Below, one piece after another: positions 16,935-26,662 of a stretch of DNA of 64,000 bases. The translations under genes were made by a program, and so were the position numbers. Where the stretch lies: positions 19,254-83,253 of the forward strand of contig NZ_RKHR01000009.1 in the NCBI RefSeq assembly GCF_003752585.1. The letters run 5' to 3'. This stretch comes from Sinobacterium caligoides. Its GTDB lineage: Bacteria; Pseudomonadota; Gammaproteobacteria; Pseudomonadales; Sinobacteriaceae. The first letter of the stretch is position 1. Each line of letters begins with the position of its first letter. The notes under the pieces were generated by a model. It saw only the letters and a list, made by a program, of their open reading frames with translations. It was not told the DNA's origin and searched no databases.

Positions 16935-18998
16935 TTATAAGTTAAGCGCCTTCGCAATATCCTGCCAGGCAATGTACTTAAAGTTCTGTGGCGCAAGCGG
17001 CATCACGTTGCGACCATCTTGCACGACCAACATCCCCTGCGCGAAAGCGCCGCCAAAGTTTGTCGAGCTGACCTCTAAGCCATCAGTCTCTGAAGCACCG
17101 TCAATACCGTCGTGCGCGTTTAGGCCAACACGGAAGGAGCCACGATAAGCATAGGGCGGTAAGCGGTCGTAGACGGCGTAGCTATTATCGCCTTGGCTGG
17201 AGACAACCAAGTAGCCTTTAGCACCATCGATATAAAGCGCTATACCTTCGATATCGTCGACTAGCACATCACCGACCTTAGCGAGTAGACGCCCCTGCTG
17301 ACCTGCATCGGCCGCGGCACCATACACCCACACAGCATGATCCTCTTCACCGACAAACAGACGGTCGTTTTGATCATCAACCACACAGCCTTCCGGCTGA
17401 CTGTCGAGGGAAAACTCACGCACCTTGCTACCGGTCAGCAGCGGTCCACCCGGCTTTACCGATGCCTGTTGGTGCAGTTGATACTGCTGAAAACGGCCAT
17501 CTTTATCGTTAATAAAAACGTAGTTTTCACCGGCACGGTTCTGATACATACAGCTGCCGTAGATTTCTTTTAAATCCGTGGCGATGCTGCCCGCCTGATG
17601 CACAACACCGCTTTGAGGGTCGATCGTAAACAGCGCAATACTATTATCACTGCGCAGCGTGGCGGCGGCGACATCCATCACCTTGCCCTGTAGCGTCATC
17701 CCATAGCGAATATCGATATTATTAATCGGCCCCAGCGCAATACGTTGTATTGCCTTGCCCTCTAGATCGAAGACTTCCAGCCCCAAGCGCTTGTTCGTCG
17801 CCAAAATACGACTGCTGCGCTTATCTCGGCTGTTCACCCAAATGGCAGGGTCATCGGCGGCATCGCCAAAGCTGTGCATAGGCTCGGTCTGCTGCAGTGG
17901 CTGCACTTCAGGGTATGCGGTTAGCGCCTTGGCCGCCGGAGGCTGATCAACAAAGCTGGCGGTGAATAAGCCACCAGTTTCATCATCATAAACAACCAAC
18001 TGTGTCGCCTCATCGGCTGTTTGACTACCGGCCGAAGCACTCAGCGTCAGTTTTTCTGGAACCAGAGCCTGATCGCCTTCGCTCTGCAGCTGCCACGATG
18101 CATTAAGTGTATAGCCGCCATCCACCGCATCATAACGATGTAACTCAGCCGACTCGACATCTAGCGCATAGACGCCACCGGCGAAGGCCTGAATACCGGC
18201 TAGATCACCGGTAACGGTGCCGCGCGGCGCAGCCAAATCAATCAACTCACGCTCGGCTTCAGCCTCAGGGTTTGCCTGATAGGCCCAAAGCCCGAAGCCC
18301 TCCTCACTTACATAAAGTGTTTGGCTGGCGTCATCGACGCTACAAAACGTACTCTCCACGGGCAACGGAAGATCACGCACAAGACGCTGTTTTACCTGTT
18401 GCTGCTGACCATCGTAGATGAGCCACTGCTGGTTATGACCTCGCCCACCGAGAAAATTGGCGTAAAGATTGTCGCTGCGGTCGCGAAATAGGCACAGTTG
18501 ATCGATTTGAAAGCCGGGTGCCTTAAGATCCGCTAGCAGTGAAAGCTGTCCCGCCTCTAACGTCAATAACTTGGGCGTATTATTACTCGCATCAACCGTC
18601 AGCACGACCGTCGCATCATGCTGTGAGTTGCCCTCGCGAGCTAATGTAACGCCATCACGCAGATCGAAGGCTTCATAATGACCCTCAATACGCTGCAGCA
18701 CCTTGCCGCTTGCGGCAGTGACCAATAGCCCCTCGCTTTCGCTGGCCAACAACCAACGCTGCTCACCGTCGGGCATCTGCAGAAGCTTAGCCAGACTCGG
18801 CTCGACGATATCGCCTGCCAGCGGCTGCAGCTTCAGCACTGCCCCAGCTTGTGTCGCAACATCACCTTGCTGTCCCATCTGGCAAGCCGACAATGACAAC
18901 AGCAAGCCTGGCAACACCACCCCCGCAGCGAGCCTGCCCTGCCAGCTGTATTTTTTATTTTTGCTCAATGTTATTTTTTTACACTCTTTGTTCTTCAT
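16935..18998 (-). CDS. Beta-propeller phytase lipoprotein (two-domain)
   Basis: A 687-residue exported lipoprotein. The signal peptide ends in LSAC with lipidation Cys39. The C-terminal half (about 365-687) is a full beta-propeller phytase domain: DDPAIW, TNKRLGLEVFDLEGKAIQRI, NNIDIRYGM and EIYGSCMYQ all match the 3-phytase signature that binds calcium and phytate. The N-terminal half (about 50-360) looks like an incomplete second propeller, as in known dual-domain enzymes. It would release phosphate from phytate at the cell surface. It lies 66 bases downstream of, and on the same strand as, a TonB-dependent receptor, a pairing reported for phytate use in aquatic bacteria. Confidence 0.88.
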   Translation of the reverse strand: MKNKECKKITLSKNKKYSWQGRLAAGVVLPGLLLSLSACQMGQQGDVATQAGAVLKLQPLAGDIVEPSLAKLLQMPDGEQRWLLASESEGLLVTAASGKVLQRIEGHYEAFDLRDGVTLAREGNSQHDATVVLTVDASNNTPKLLTLEAGQLSLLADLKAPGFQIDQLCLFRDRSDNLYANFLGGRGHNQQWLIYDGQQQQVKQRLVRDLPLPVESTFCSVDDASQTLYVSEEGFGLWAYQANPEAEAERELIDLAAPRGTVTGDLAGIQAFAGGVYALDVESAELHRYDAVDGGYTLNASWQLQSEGDQALVPEKLTLSASAGSQTADEATQLVVYDDETGGLFTASFVDQPPAAKALTAYPEVQPLQQTEPMHSFGDAADDPAIWVNSRDKRSSRILATNKRLGLEVFDLEGKAIQRIALGPINNIDIRYGMTLQGKVMDVAAATLRSDNSIALFTIDPQSGVVHQAGSIATDLKEIYGSCMYQNRAGENYVFINDKDGRFQQYQLHQQASVKPGGPLLTGSKVREFSLDSQPEGCVVDDQNDRLFVGEEDHAVWVYGAAADAGQQGRLLAKVGDVLVDDIEGIALYIDGAKGYLVVSSQGDNSYAVYDRLPPYAYRGSFRVGLNAHDGIDGASETDGLEVSSTNFGGAFAQGMLVVQDGRNVMPLAPQNFKYIAWQDIAKALNL

Positions 18999-19064
18999 TT
19001 TTCTCTCATCACTTATTGATTAATGACGGTTAAATAACCTCGTATCCCGGCGAATCTGAGGCGG

Positions 19065-21785
19065 CTAGAAATCGGTCAACTGGACGCCCAACTTAAAGGT
19101 CGGTCCATATTCTTCATATTGATTGTTGTAGTTAGCGTGATTGTTATAGACATAGTAGGGCTGATTGGTCAGGTTGATGCCCTGCAGATACAGCTGAATA
19201 CCCTCCGTGATCCAGAAGCGCGCCGTGGCATCGACCTGCATCTGCTCATCCACGTAGGCATCTTCCTGCTGGCTTGAGCCGGTCTCTAACAGGTATTCCG
19301 ATTTATAATTGGCCGAAAGACGCAGGCTCATCCAGTCGTTCTCGTAGCCAATACTCAGGTTGCCGATCACGTCCGACTGGCTCGGTAGCGTCACTTTACG
19401 ATCACCCAGGTCGGCCTCTGAGTCGGTGAAGGTCGCATTCGCCTCCACTAACAAGCCATCCCAGGGGGCCGGTAGTTGGCTGAACTGCTGTTGATACACT
19501 AACTCCAGTCCATACACCTCGGCACTATCACCATTGCTAAAGCTGTGGATTTCAGTTTCATTCGCATCGCTCAGCGTGTGCTCACTCTCATAGATAAAGT
19601 GACTAATGTCTTTATAGAACAGGAATGCCTGCAGCGTACTGGCGGTAGCAAAGTAATGCTCGATACCGACATCAATATTGCTCGACTCCCACGGATCTAG
19701 GTTGGGGTTACCGCGCTCAACTTCATTGCCATCGATATACTCACCGGGCGACATCTCCTCGAACGTCGGCCGCACCACCGAGTTTGTCCAGGCCGCGCGC
19801 AGAATGCTTTGTTCGCTGAGCGAGTAACGTACATGCAACGCCGGCAACCAATGATCGTAGTCGTTAGAGAACTGCGTCGCTGTAGTCGCTTCGTCAGCCT
19901 CCTCGTTAAACGACAGGCCATCGGCAGTGATATCAGTCGCCTCATAACGCATGCCACCGAGTATGCGCCAACGATCGATATCGACCGTCATCATGGCGTA
20001 GGCTGCATTAATATCTTCGTGGATAGTGTAGTCGTTAACCTGCGAATCCTCGAGGTTGCGCTCGACCTCCCCCGCCTGCGCGAGCACAGAAGAGAGTTTG
20101 CCCCCATCGATACCGGGACCGTAGGAAGCCAGACGGTAGTCAACCTCGCCACTAACATAACTACTCATGGGCAATAGCTGGTCAGAGAAGTCACCGTAGT
20201 CGATCACTTCGTCATCGCTCACTTTTTCTCGTCGACTCAGCTTGCCACCGAACTTAAACTGACTAGCTAAATCACCAATAAAAAAGTCACGACTGATATC
20301 GAGACGTATGTTGTGCTCACGGTCTTGTGCATCGACGGATTCTGTCTCGACATCATCCAGCGCATAGGATGCCGCATCGTAATACCCCGCAGGGGCGAGC
20401 AGATAGGGCTTTTCACTGTCCATCCAGCCCATATCGTCGAACTCAGCCTCAAAGGCAGCACCGGCGATATGTTGATCTTTCTTCTCTGTCGCCACGGAGA
20501 AGCCCGCGGCGTAATCGTAGGTCCAGCTATCAACACGGTTGATGCCACCGATAACAACCGAGCGCACCGTTTGTTGCTCTATACGGTCTTTCAGCTCGCG
20601 CGCCACCTCGGCCTGACCACGCACACCGGCTGCCCGCGCCTCACCGTCACCCTCGCCATCGATAAACTCAATCACGCTGGCCTGACGTGTTTCCGTATCT
20701 TGAAACTCACTCATTAACGTGCGCAGATAGTACTCATGATCAACGCCGTGCTGGTAATCAAAGTTCACTCCCAGGCCGGTACGTTGGCGGTTGATCGTGT
20801 AATGACGCTGCTCAAAACCTTCTAAGCCTGCGGGGGACTGCTCAAAATCCCAAGCTCCACCCGTTTCGACGTTATTGGAGCCAAAATCACGGTCGTACCA
20901 GCTGATTGCAGCGGCCACGCCAAGCTTTCTATCGGCGTCGCCGAGCTCAAACACATTGGAGGCTACCGCCGACAGTTTAGGGCTAGTATCGCCGGTATGA
21001 TCGTCGTAGCTCGCCTCGGCTGAGGCTGAGTAGTAGAAACCCTCGCGATCGAAGGCACTCAGGCTCTTCACCTCTATGCTGCCACCGATGGCGTCGGCAT
21101 CCATATCCGGCGTCAACGACTTTGTCACCTCTAACGACTCAATCAAGTCAGAGGGGATCGTATCCATCCCCACCGAACGTTGACTGCCACCAGGAGCCGG
21201 CATTTTGGTGCCGTTGATAGTCACCGCATTGAGCTTCGGCGCCAGTCCCCGTACACGCACAAAACGTCCTTCGCCCTGATCCCGCTCGATAGAGATCCCA
21301 GGCATCCGCGACAACGCCTCACTGGCATTGGCGTCGGGGAAGTTACCGATCGCATCGGCTGAGACAATCGACTTAATATTGTCCGCCGCACGCTGCTTGT
21401 TCAATGATTTATTGGCCGAGGCCGACTGACCAATGACCAGCACCTCTTCATCACTGCGCTTACTGAGCACGAAATTCTGCGACTGTGTTTCGTCATCTTG
21501 AACAACAACCGTTGTCTTCGTCAGTTCGGCACCTAGGTAGTCGACCACCAACTCATATTCACCCGCAGGCACAGAAGAGAGCGTATAGCTGCCATCACGA
21601 CGGGTATTGGTCTTTAGATTCAGCGATGGAATCGTGACGCTCGCCCCTTCCAGCGACACCCCAGCCTGCTCCAGCGACACCTTACCTTCGAGCCGACCAT
21701 CGGCCATCGCCGCTGTAGAAGCCGCAGCAATAGCCAACGCCAGTAGGTTTTTTCTAAACTGTGTTTTAACTCTCTTATTGTTCAT
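19065..21785 (-). CDS. TonB-dependent receptor with N-terminal CarboxypepD_reg domain
   Basis: A 906-residue outer-membrane receptor, started at the ATG at 21785 behind GGGGAC; the frame extends 41 codons further without support. The signal peptide is followed by a carboxypeptidase-regulatory-like beta-sandwich (about 30-115), a TonB-box-like EEVLVIG, and a plug domain with NFPDANASEALSRMPGISIE and RVRGLAPKLNAVTINGTKMP. The 22-strand barrel ends in the aromatic LGVQLTDF. This is the class found in marine and Xanthomonas-type bacteria for large or complex substrates. Paired with the phytase, the likely substrate is phytate or its partly dephosphorylated or metal-bound products. Confidence 0.9.
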   Translation of the reverse strand: MNNKRVKTQFRKNLLALAIAAASTAAMADGRLEGKVSLEQAGVSLEGASVTIPSLNLKTNTRRDGSYTLSSVPAGEYELVVDYLGAELTKTTVVVQDDETQSQNFVLSKRSDEEVLVIGQSASANKSLNKQRAADNIKSIVSADAIGNFPDANASEALSRMPGISIERDQGEGRFVRVRGLAPKLNAVTINGTKMPAPGGSQRSVGMDTIPSDLIESLEVTKSLTPDMDADAIGGSIEVKSLSAFDREGFYYSASAEASYDDHTGDTSPKLSAVASNVFELGDADRKLGVAAAISWYDRDFGSNNVETGGAWDFEQSPAGLEGFEQRHYTINRQRTGLGVNFDYQHGVDHEYYLRTLMSEFQDTETRQASVIEFIDGEGDGEARAAGVRGQAEVARELKDRIEQQTVRSVVIGGINRVDSWTYDYAAGFSVATEKKDQHIAGAAFEAEFDDMGWMDSEKPYLLAPAGYYDAASYALDDVETESVDAQDREHNIRLDISRDFFIGDLASQFKFGGKLSRREKVSDDEVIDYGDFSDQLLPMSSYVSGEVDYRLASYGPGIDGGKLSSVLAQAGEVERNLEDSQVNDYTIHEDINAAYAMMTVDIDRWRILGGMRYEATDITADGLSFNEEADEATTATQFSNDYDHWLPALHVRYSLSEQSILRAAWTNSVVRPTFEEMSPGEYIDGNEVERGNPNLDPWESSNIDVGIEHYFATASTLQAFLFYKDISHFIYESEHTLSDANETEIHSFSNGDSAEVYGLELVYQQQFSQLPAPWDGLLVEANATFTDSEADLGDRKVTLPSQSDVIGNLSIGYENDWMSLRLSANYKSEYLLETGSSQQEDAYVDEQMQVDATARFWITEGIQLYLQGINLTNQPYYVYNNHANYNNQYEEYGPTFKLGVQLTDF

Positions 21786-22188
21786 TTTGTCCCCTAGACA
21801 ATGCAACGACAAGATGCCTCGAAAAAGCACCTGAATACGCCCTCGGCATAAAGTCGCTGCAGAGTAAAAGGAATCGATGACAGCTTTTTTACAGCGACGG
21901 CACATCAAAGCTAAATCAGCGCGAATGAATACCCTGATGAGCTCAATTAGCCCCCGTTAGCAGCGGATAAAAAAGCGCAAGGCTAATCGGTACCGTCCCT
22001 TGCTCGCGGCCTCACGATGCACTCAGCGGTCTTCATCGCGTCTAGCGCTCAATTTTCACCACGCCAAAATCTTAGCTGAGCTTAAATGCCCCCCTCGCTC
22101 ACCGTCATCGAGCCGACACTTAGCTGTCACATCACTGACATCTCGCTCTGCTATACCAACACACACAATAATCACGACGAATAACACC
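21786..22188. other. Divergent intergenic region, TonB receptor/GGDEF gene
   Basis: About 400 bases between divergent genes. It must carry the promoter of the receptor-phytase operon and that of the GGDEF gene. A phosphate-responsive Pho box would be expected for a phytate operon, but I do not see a convincing one. Frames extending both genes into this stretch lack start signals. Confidence 0.35.
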
Positions 22189-23133
22189 ATGCTAACGAAT
22201 AAAGAAAATCGCCTGCGTCTAATAACCATAATGAGCGTCGCCATCGCGCTGTTGTTGCTGAGCGATCAACAAGCCAGCCATAAGTTTTGGCGCGAGATCG
22301 ACTGGCTCGACGTCATCGGCGAAGGCGGGGCAACGGCGATCACATTATTGTGGCTGAGTTACCTCTCTATCAGCCGCCCTGCAGGCCGGGTGAGCCGCCT
22401 ATTAAGCTACGGAATCGGCGCCGTCTTCGTCGCCTTCTGGATGGATTTGCTCGATGAGTTCTTACGCTTACCCAAAGACGCCATCCTGCTCACCTGGGTC
22501 GAACCCATCGCGATGATTGGCGGCTTAATCTTGCTAAGCATTGGTCTCCCTCTGTGGCACAAGGAGCAATGCACGATCAATCGTCAGCTGCAAAAACGCG
22601 AAAAAAATGTTCGCGAACACAATCAAGTCGATGCATTAACGAAGCTGGCCGATCGCCACTACCTGAACGACCACATCAACAGCCAGCTGCAACACAAGGG
22701 GCGGCAATCGATAGCGTTAGTTATCCTCGACATCAAAGACTTTTTTAGCTTTAACCAACACTACGGCAACACGGAAGGCGATTACGTGTTACAAGATATT
22801 GCCGACCTATTACTACTCAACATTCGCCATAAAGACTTACTCTGTCGCTATGCTGGCGACAGCTTCGCCGTTGTTATGCCTGACACTTCCTATGCCGTCA
22901 CCATGGAGCTGAGCCAACAGTTACAGAACGCCGTACAGGCCTTGGCCTATAAAACACAGCGCGATGACAGCTGTTGCTATCTCAGCGTCCGCTGCGGTGT
23001 CGCACTCTCTTCCCCCTCACTAAATACTGCCAGCAATCTGATCGATGCCGCCAACCAAGCCCTGCAGCGTAGTAAAAGCTACGACCTGGCACCGCGACAG
23101 TACGCTACGACTAGTTCGCTGCAGGCGCTATAA
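22189..23133 (+). CDS. Membrane GGDEF-domain protein with degenerate active site
   Basis: A 314-residue protein started at the ATG at 22189, where the transmembrane N-terminus begins; the open frame runs 63 codons further upstream but that part is charged, low-quality sequence. About four membrane segments (1-125) and a coiled region (about 125-150) lead to a GGDEF domain (about 150-310). The signature is AGDSF (222-226) instead of GGDEF, so the catalytic Glu is lost. The inhibitory-site motif RxxD is kept as RHKD (213-216), five residues upstream. It is probably a c-di-GMP sensor, not a cyclase. Two bases separate it from the AraC gene. Confidence 0.8.
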   Translation: MLTNKENRLRLITIMSVAIALLLLSDQQASHKFWREIDWLDVIGEGGATAITLLWLSYLSISRPAGRVSRLLSYGIGAVFVAFWMDLLDEFLRLPKDAILLTWVEPIAMIGGLILLSIGLPLWHKEQCTINRQLQKREKNVREHNQVDALTKLADRHYLNDHINSQLQHKGRQSIALVILDIKDFFSFNQHYGNTEGDYVLQDIADLLLLNIRHKDLLCRYAGDSFAVVMPDTSYAVTMELSQQLQNAVQALAYKTQRDDSCCYLSVRCGVALSSPSLNTASNLIDAANQALQRSKSYDLAPRQYATTSSLQAL

Positions 23134-23135
23134 AC

Positions 23136-24323
23136 ATGGCATCGAGCTATAAAACGCCGCCATTTATCGGCCCTATTGCCACTAACGCCTTTTCCAGTCG
23201 GGGGCTCTCTGGCAGCGGTGTATCCGCTGAAACGACTCAATACAAGCAGACAAGCGTTGATGTCAGTCGCGCGCTCGATCAGGACAGCTGCTATATCCAC
23301 AGTCATTACGTGCTCACCGAATTACTCGACCTGTTTGCCGCCCGCGGAATCGATAGCCACAAGCTATTACGGGGTAGCAAGCTTTTTTATGATGATATCG
23401 TTTACAGCGAAAAGATGATCAGTGCCGAGCAGTATCGTGTGATTTTAAAAAACGCGATCCGACTGAAACCGGGAGAGAATATCGCCCTACTCTATGGTGA
23501 ACGTCTGCTGCAAAATCCACTCAACCCACTCTGCCGGCTACTCGATACTGCCGACAGCTTCACCGAGGCACTAGCCAGCCTCATGGCATATCAACGTATG
23601 CTACTGCCACTGTGCCAACTGAGACAGTACCAGACAGGCCCCACACTGTTGGTTTATCTGCTCGATTTTTTTCACGATAAGCCGTTGCAGCGATTTACCA
23701 TGGAAACCTTGCTCGGCATTATCTTCACCCTTATACGCCGTCACCCGACAACCGCCCCCACTGAGCTGAAGGGTTTCTGTGACTATCTTGCAGACAAAAA
23801 TGGGCTGGCTGCTAACTATAGCGAGGACTTACAACGCAGCAACACACCGAAGTATATCGCCACACAGTTTTTTCACTCCCCGATCACTAACGGTATCGCA
23901 CTGTCCGGCGGCTCTGTCGTTGCGCCAGAACAGACGGCAACCAACGACAGCGCCCAAATGATCAGCACCATTGAGTGTCGGCGGCACAGCCAATCAGCTT
24001 CTGGGCGGCCTCATATGATCGACCTGCTCTATCAGCAAGTGCTATCGAGCGGCAAACACAACAGCTTAAATCAGAGCGCCGAGGCATTCGGCATGAGCCC
24101 GGCCACACTGAAGCGACGATTAAAAAGTCAGGGGTATAGCTTTCAACAGCTGCTCGACCTTTGCCGATTCCACCGCGTGATGTATTTACTGCACCATGAC
24201 CAACTCAATACTCAACAACTCGCTGAGGCACTGGGCTTTCATGATGCTCGCAGCTTCCGCCGTGCCTTTAAACGCAGTACCGGCGCACTGCCACGTGATT
24301 TTGTACAACACTGGCTAATTTAA
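23136..24323 (+). CDS. AraC-family regulator with arabinose-binding-type N-terminal domain
   Basis: A 395-residue regulator. After a poorly conserved N-terminal 45 residues, a sensor domain (about 60-250) of the OruR-like type is followed by a C-terminal helix-turn-helix domain ending ALGFHDARSFRRAFKRSTGALPRDF. It begins two bases after the GGDEF gene's stop, so both are likely co-transcribed. This suggests coupling of a membrane c-di-GMP-type sensor to a transcription factor, an inference from position only. No obvious target gene adjoins. The true start may lie downstream of the listed ATG, since the first 45 residues look unstructured. Confidence 0.85.
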   Translation: MASSYKTPPFIGPIATNAFSSRGLSGSGVSAETTQYKQTSVDVSRALDQDSCYIHSHYVLTELLDLFAARGIDSHKLLRGSKLFYDDIVYSEKMISAEQYRVILKNAIRLKPGENIALLYGERLLQNPLNPLCRLLDTADSFTEALASLMAYQRMLLPLCQLRQYQTGPTLLVYLLDFFHDKPLQRFTMETLLGIIFTLIRRHPTTAPTELKGFCDYLADKNGLAANYSEDLQRSNTPKYIATQFFHSPITNGIALSGGSVVAPEQTATNDSAQMISTIECRRHSQSASGRPHMIDLLYQQVLSSGKHNSLNQSAEAFGMSPATLKRRLKSQGYSFQQLLDLCRFHRVMYLLHHDQLNTQQLAEALGFHDARSFRRAFKRSTGALPRDFVQHWLI

Positions 24324-24347
24324 TCGATAATATTTTTTTAAAACAAA

Positions 24348-24391
24348 CACAAAAACGCCGAAGCTTCGCGGGCAGCTTCGGCGTTTTTGTG
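24348..24391. terminator. Strong bidirectional terminator
   Basis: A perfect 18-bp stem (24348-24365 with 24374-24391) around an eight-base loop, with A-run and T-run built into the arms. It separates the convergent AraC (+) and bhcD (-) genes. Confidence 0.93.
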
Positions 24392-24430
24392 GATGCCCAC
24401 ACTAGGGCGCATTTCCGTTAATTGAAAGTG

Positions 24431-25426
24431 TTAGAGTGCAACCGAGGTCGCGAGACCTTTAGCTACCGCCAACTCTACAGCCGTTGTGGCTACAGCAAGA
24501 TCCTGTAGTCCCACGCCGGTGCCGTCAAACAAGGTGATCTGCTCAGCAGATGTTCTGCCACCATCGACACCGTTAATCACATCGCCTATCGGCGTAATGT
24601 CATCTTGTGTCAACAGGCCTTGATCGACCGCATGCTGTGCCTCACCAATGCTGATGGACTGCGCCACCTCATCAGTGAAGACACTCGCCGTTGCGAACAA
24701 CTGTGCATCGACTTCTTGCTTGCCACGGGTGTCGGTCCCCATACAAGCAATGTGGGTGCCTGGGCGAATCCAATCATTAAGCAATAGCGCTTCGTGCGCC
24801 GATGTAATGGTAATAATCACATCGGACTGAGCCGCTACCTGCTCACGATCGAGAGACTCAAAAGGCAGCCCTAGATCAGCCGCGACTGCCGCTAAGCTAT
24901 CTAGGCGCTCCGGTGACTTGTTCCAGGCGACAATTTTTTCAAACTGACGCTGCTCAGCCGCTGCTCGCAGCTGGAAGCTGGCCTGGTGTCCGGCACCGAT
25001 AATACCGAGCGTCTTGGCGTCTTTACGTGCCAAGTGTGCGATAGAGACGGCACAGGAAGCAGCGGTACGGACGGCGGTCAAATAGTTACCACCCACCAAT
25101 GCCGTTAGCTTACCGGTATCGGGATCGAACAAGAAAATAGTCGACTGGTGATTGGTCAAACCCTTTTCTGCATTGCCCGGCCAGTAACCGCCAGACTTAA
25201 CACCCAGTGCCATACCCGCACGGTCAAAACCTGATTTGAAGCCGTATAAGGCATCGGCATAGCCAATCGCTTCACGGATTACCGGGAAGTTGTAGGCATC
25301 GCCCTTCGCCATCGCCGCAAAAACACTTTCAACGGCGGTAAAGGCAGAGGCTCTGTCGATGACTTTTTTACAGACATCTTCAGGAACAATCACCAAACCG
25401 GGCTGAGAATTTTCAGTCGTCATCAT
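24431..25426 (-). CDS. bhcD: Iminosuccinate reductase BhcD (ornithine cyclodeaminase/mu-crystallin fold)
   Basis: A 331-residue NAD(P)H enzyme of the ornithine cyclodeaminase/mu-crystallin family with the Rossmann motif GIIGAGHQASFQ. Its sequence fits the iminosuccinate reductase of the beta-hydroxyaspartate cycle: FPVIREAIGYADALYGFKSGFDRAG and LGVKSGGYWPGN are as I recall the Paracoccus enzyme. It reduces iminosuccinate to L-aspartate, which regenerates the amino donor for BhcA. It is the last gene of the bhcABCD operon, 10 bases after bhcC. Alone the sequence could be misannotated as ornithine cyclodeaminase; the four-gene context decides the call. Confidence 0.9.
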   Translation of the reverse strand: MMTTENSQPGLVIVPEDVCKKVIDRASAFTAVESVFAAMAKGDAYNFPVIREAIGYADALYGFKSGFDRAGMALGVKSGGYWPGNAEKGLTNHQSTIFLFDPDTGKLTALVGGNYLTAVRTAASCAVSIAHLARKDAKTLGIIGAGHQASFQLRAAAEQRQFEKIVAWNKSPERLDSLAAVAADLGLPFESLDREQVAAQSDVIITITSAHEALLLNDWIRPGTHIACMGTDTRGKQEVDAQLFATASVFTDEVAQSISIGEAQHAVDQGLLTQDDITPIGDVINGVDGGRTSAEQITLFDGTGVGLQDLAVATTAVELAVAKGLATSVAL

Positions 25427-25436
25427 TTATCTCCGA

Positions 25437-26591
25437 TTAGAATGCTTTACCGCGTGCAGATACAGGCCAGATTTTCTCTACCTTGCCGCCACGAACACCG
25501 ATGTACCAGTCGTGCACGTTACAGGTAGGATCACAGTGACCTGGCACCAATTTCAGCTTGTCGTTGATCTGCAAAACGCCTTCTGGATCGCTGATCACAC
25601 CGTGCTCGTCAGAACACTTGATGTACTCAACATCGTTACGGCCGTAGATATAAGGAAGACCACTGTCTAGCGACTGTACCTTCAAGCCCGCATCACAAAT
25701 AGCTTTATCCGCTTTGGTGTGGCTCATGATAGAGGTCAGGATGAACAGTGAGTTTTCAAACTCAGAGATCCGCTCGCCGTTCTCGTCATGAATGGTCTGG
25801 TAGTCGGCATCCATAAAGGCATAAGAACCACACTGCAGCTCATTGAATACGCCTGACTGGCTCTCGAAGTAGTAGCTACCCGTACCGCCACCACCGACGA
25901 TGTCACACTCAAGGCCTTGCTGCTTCAGCATCTCAACGGTGGTCGCCACCATGTCGATCGCGATACCGGTCTTCTCTTTACGCTCGTTGTAGTTCTGCAT
26001 GTGCTGCATCGCACCCTGGTAAGCTTGAATACCGGCAAACTTAAGGCCTTTCGCTGCCGCAATCGCCACTGCGATATCAACAACAGGCTGGCCGGCAACA
26101 ACACCGCAACGTCCAGCACCACAATCGATCTCAACCAAACACTCAATCTCAGTGCCGTGCTTTACCGCAGCCGCTGACAGATCGGCAACGTTAGCGAGGT
26201 CATCAACACAGCAAATGGTGCGTGCGCCCAACTTAGGCATACGCGCTAGGCGATCTATCTTTGCCGGGTCACGAACCTGGTTAGAAACCAATACATCTTT
26301 GATGCCACCGCGAGCAAAAACTTCCGCCTCACTCACCTTCTGACAACAAACACCACAGCTGTCGCCTAGCTCTTCTTGCAACTTAGCAATATCAACAGAC
26401 TTGTGCATCTTACCGTGTACACGGTGACGAACACCGGCCGCCTTGGCATAGTCGCCCATGGTCTTGATGTTCTTTTCTAGCGCGTCAAGATCTAGAATGA
26501 GGCAAGGTGTCTGAATATCTGCCTCATCCATGCCGATGGCGGCAGGGATATCGTAACCTACTTCAAACTTACTCAGGTCTACTGAACTCAT
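25437..26591 (-). CDS. bhcC: Beta-hydroxyaspartate aldolase BhcC
   Basis: A 384-residue PLP enzyme of the D-threonine aldolase/DSD1 fold. The PLP lysine is Lys61 in HRVHGKMHKS, and the metal site near the C-terminus is PGHCDPTCN. In the beta-hydroxyaspartate cycle it condenses glycine and glyoxylate to (2R,3S)-beta-hydroxyaspartate. GGAG lies at good spacing before the ATG. It lies between bhcB (71 bases upstream) and bhcD. Without its neighbours it could be read as a generic D-threonine or 3-hydroxy-D-aspartate aldolase; with aminotransferase, dehydratase, reductase and IclR regulator the assignment is firm. Confidence 0.92.
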   Translation of the reverse strand: MSSVDLSKFEVGYDIPAAIGMDEADIQTPCLILDLDALEKNIKTMGDYAKAAGVRHRVHGKMHKSVDIAKLQEELGDSCGVCCQKVSEAEVFARGGIKDVLVSNQVRDPAKIDRLARMPKLGARTICCVDDLANVADLSAAAVKHGTEIECLVEIDCGAGRCGVVAGQPVVDIAVAIAAAKGLKFAGIQAYQGAMQHMQNYNERKEKTGIAIDMVATTVEMLKQQGLECDIVGGGGTGSYYFESQSGVFNELQCGSYAFMDADYQTIHDENGERISEFENSLFILTSIMSHTKADKAICDAGLKVQSLDSGLPYIYGRNDVEYIKCSDEHGVISDPEGVLQINDKLKLVPGHCDPTCNVHDWYIGVRGGKVEKIWPVSARGKAF

Positions 26592-26662
26592 CGTGTTATC
26601 TCCATTATTTTTTTAAAACGTGTTTTATTTTAAGAAAATGAGGCAATGCCTCGGCATTACCC

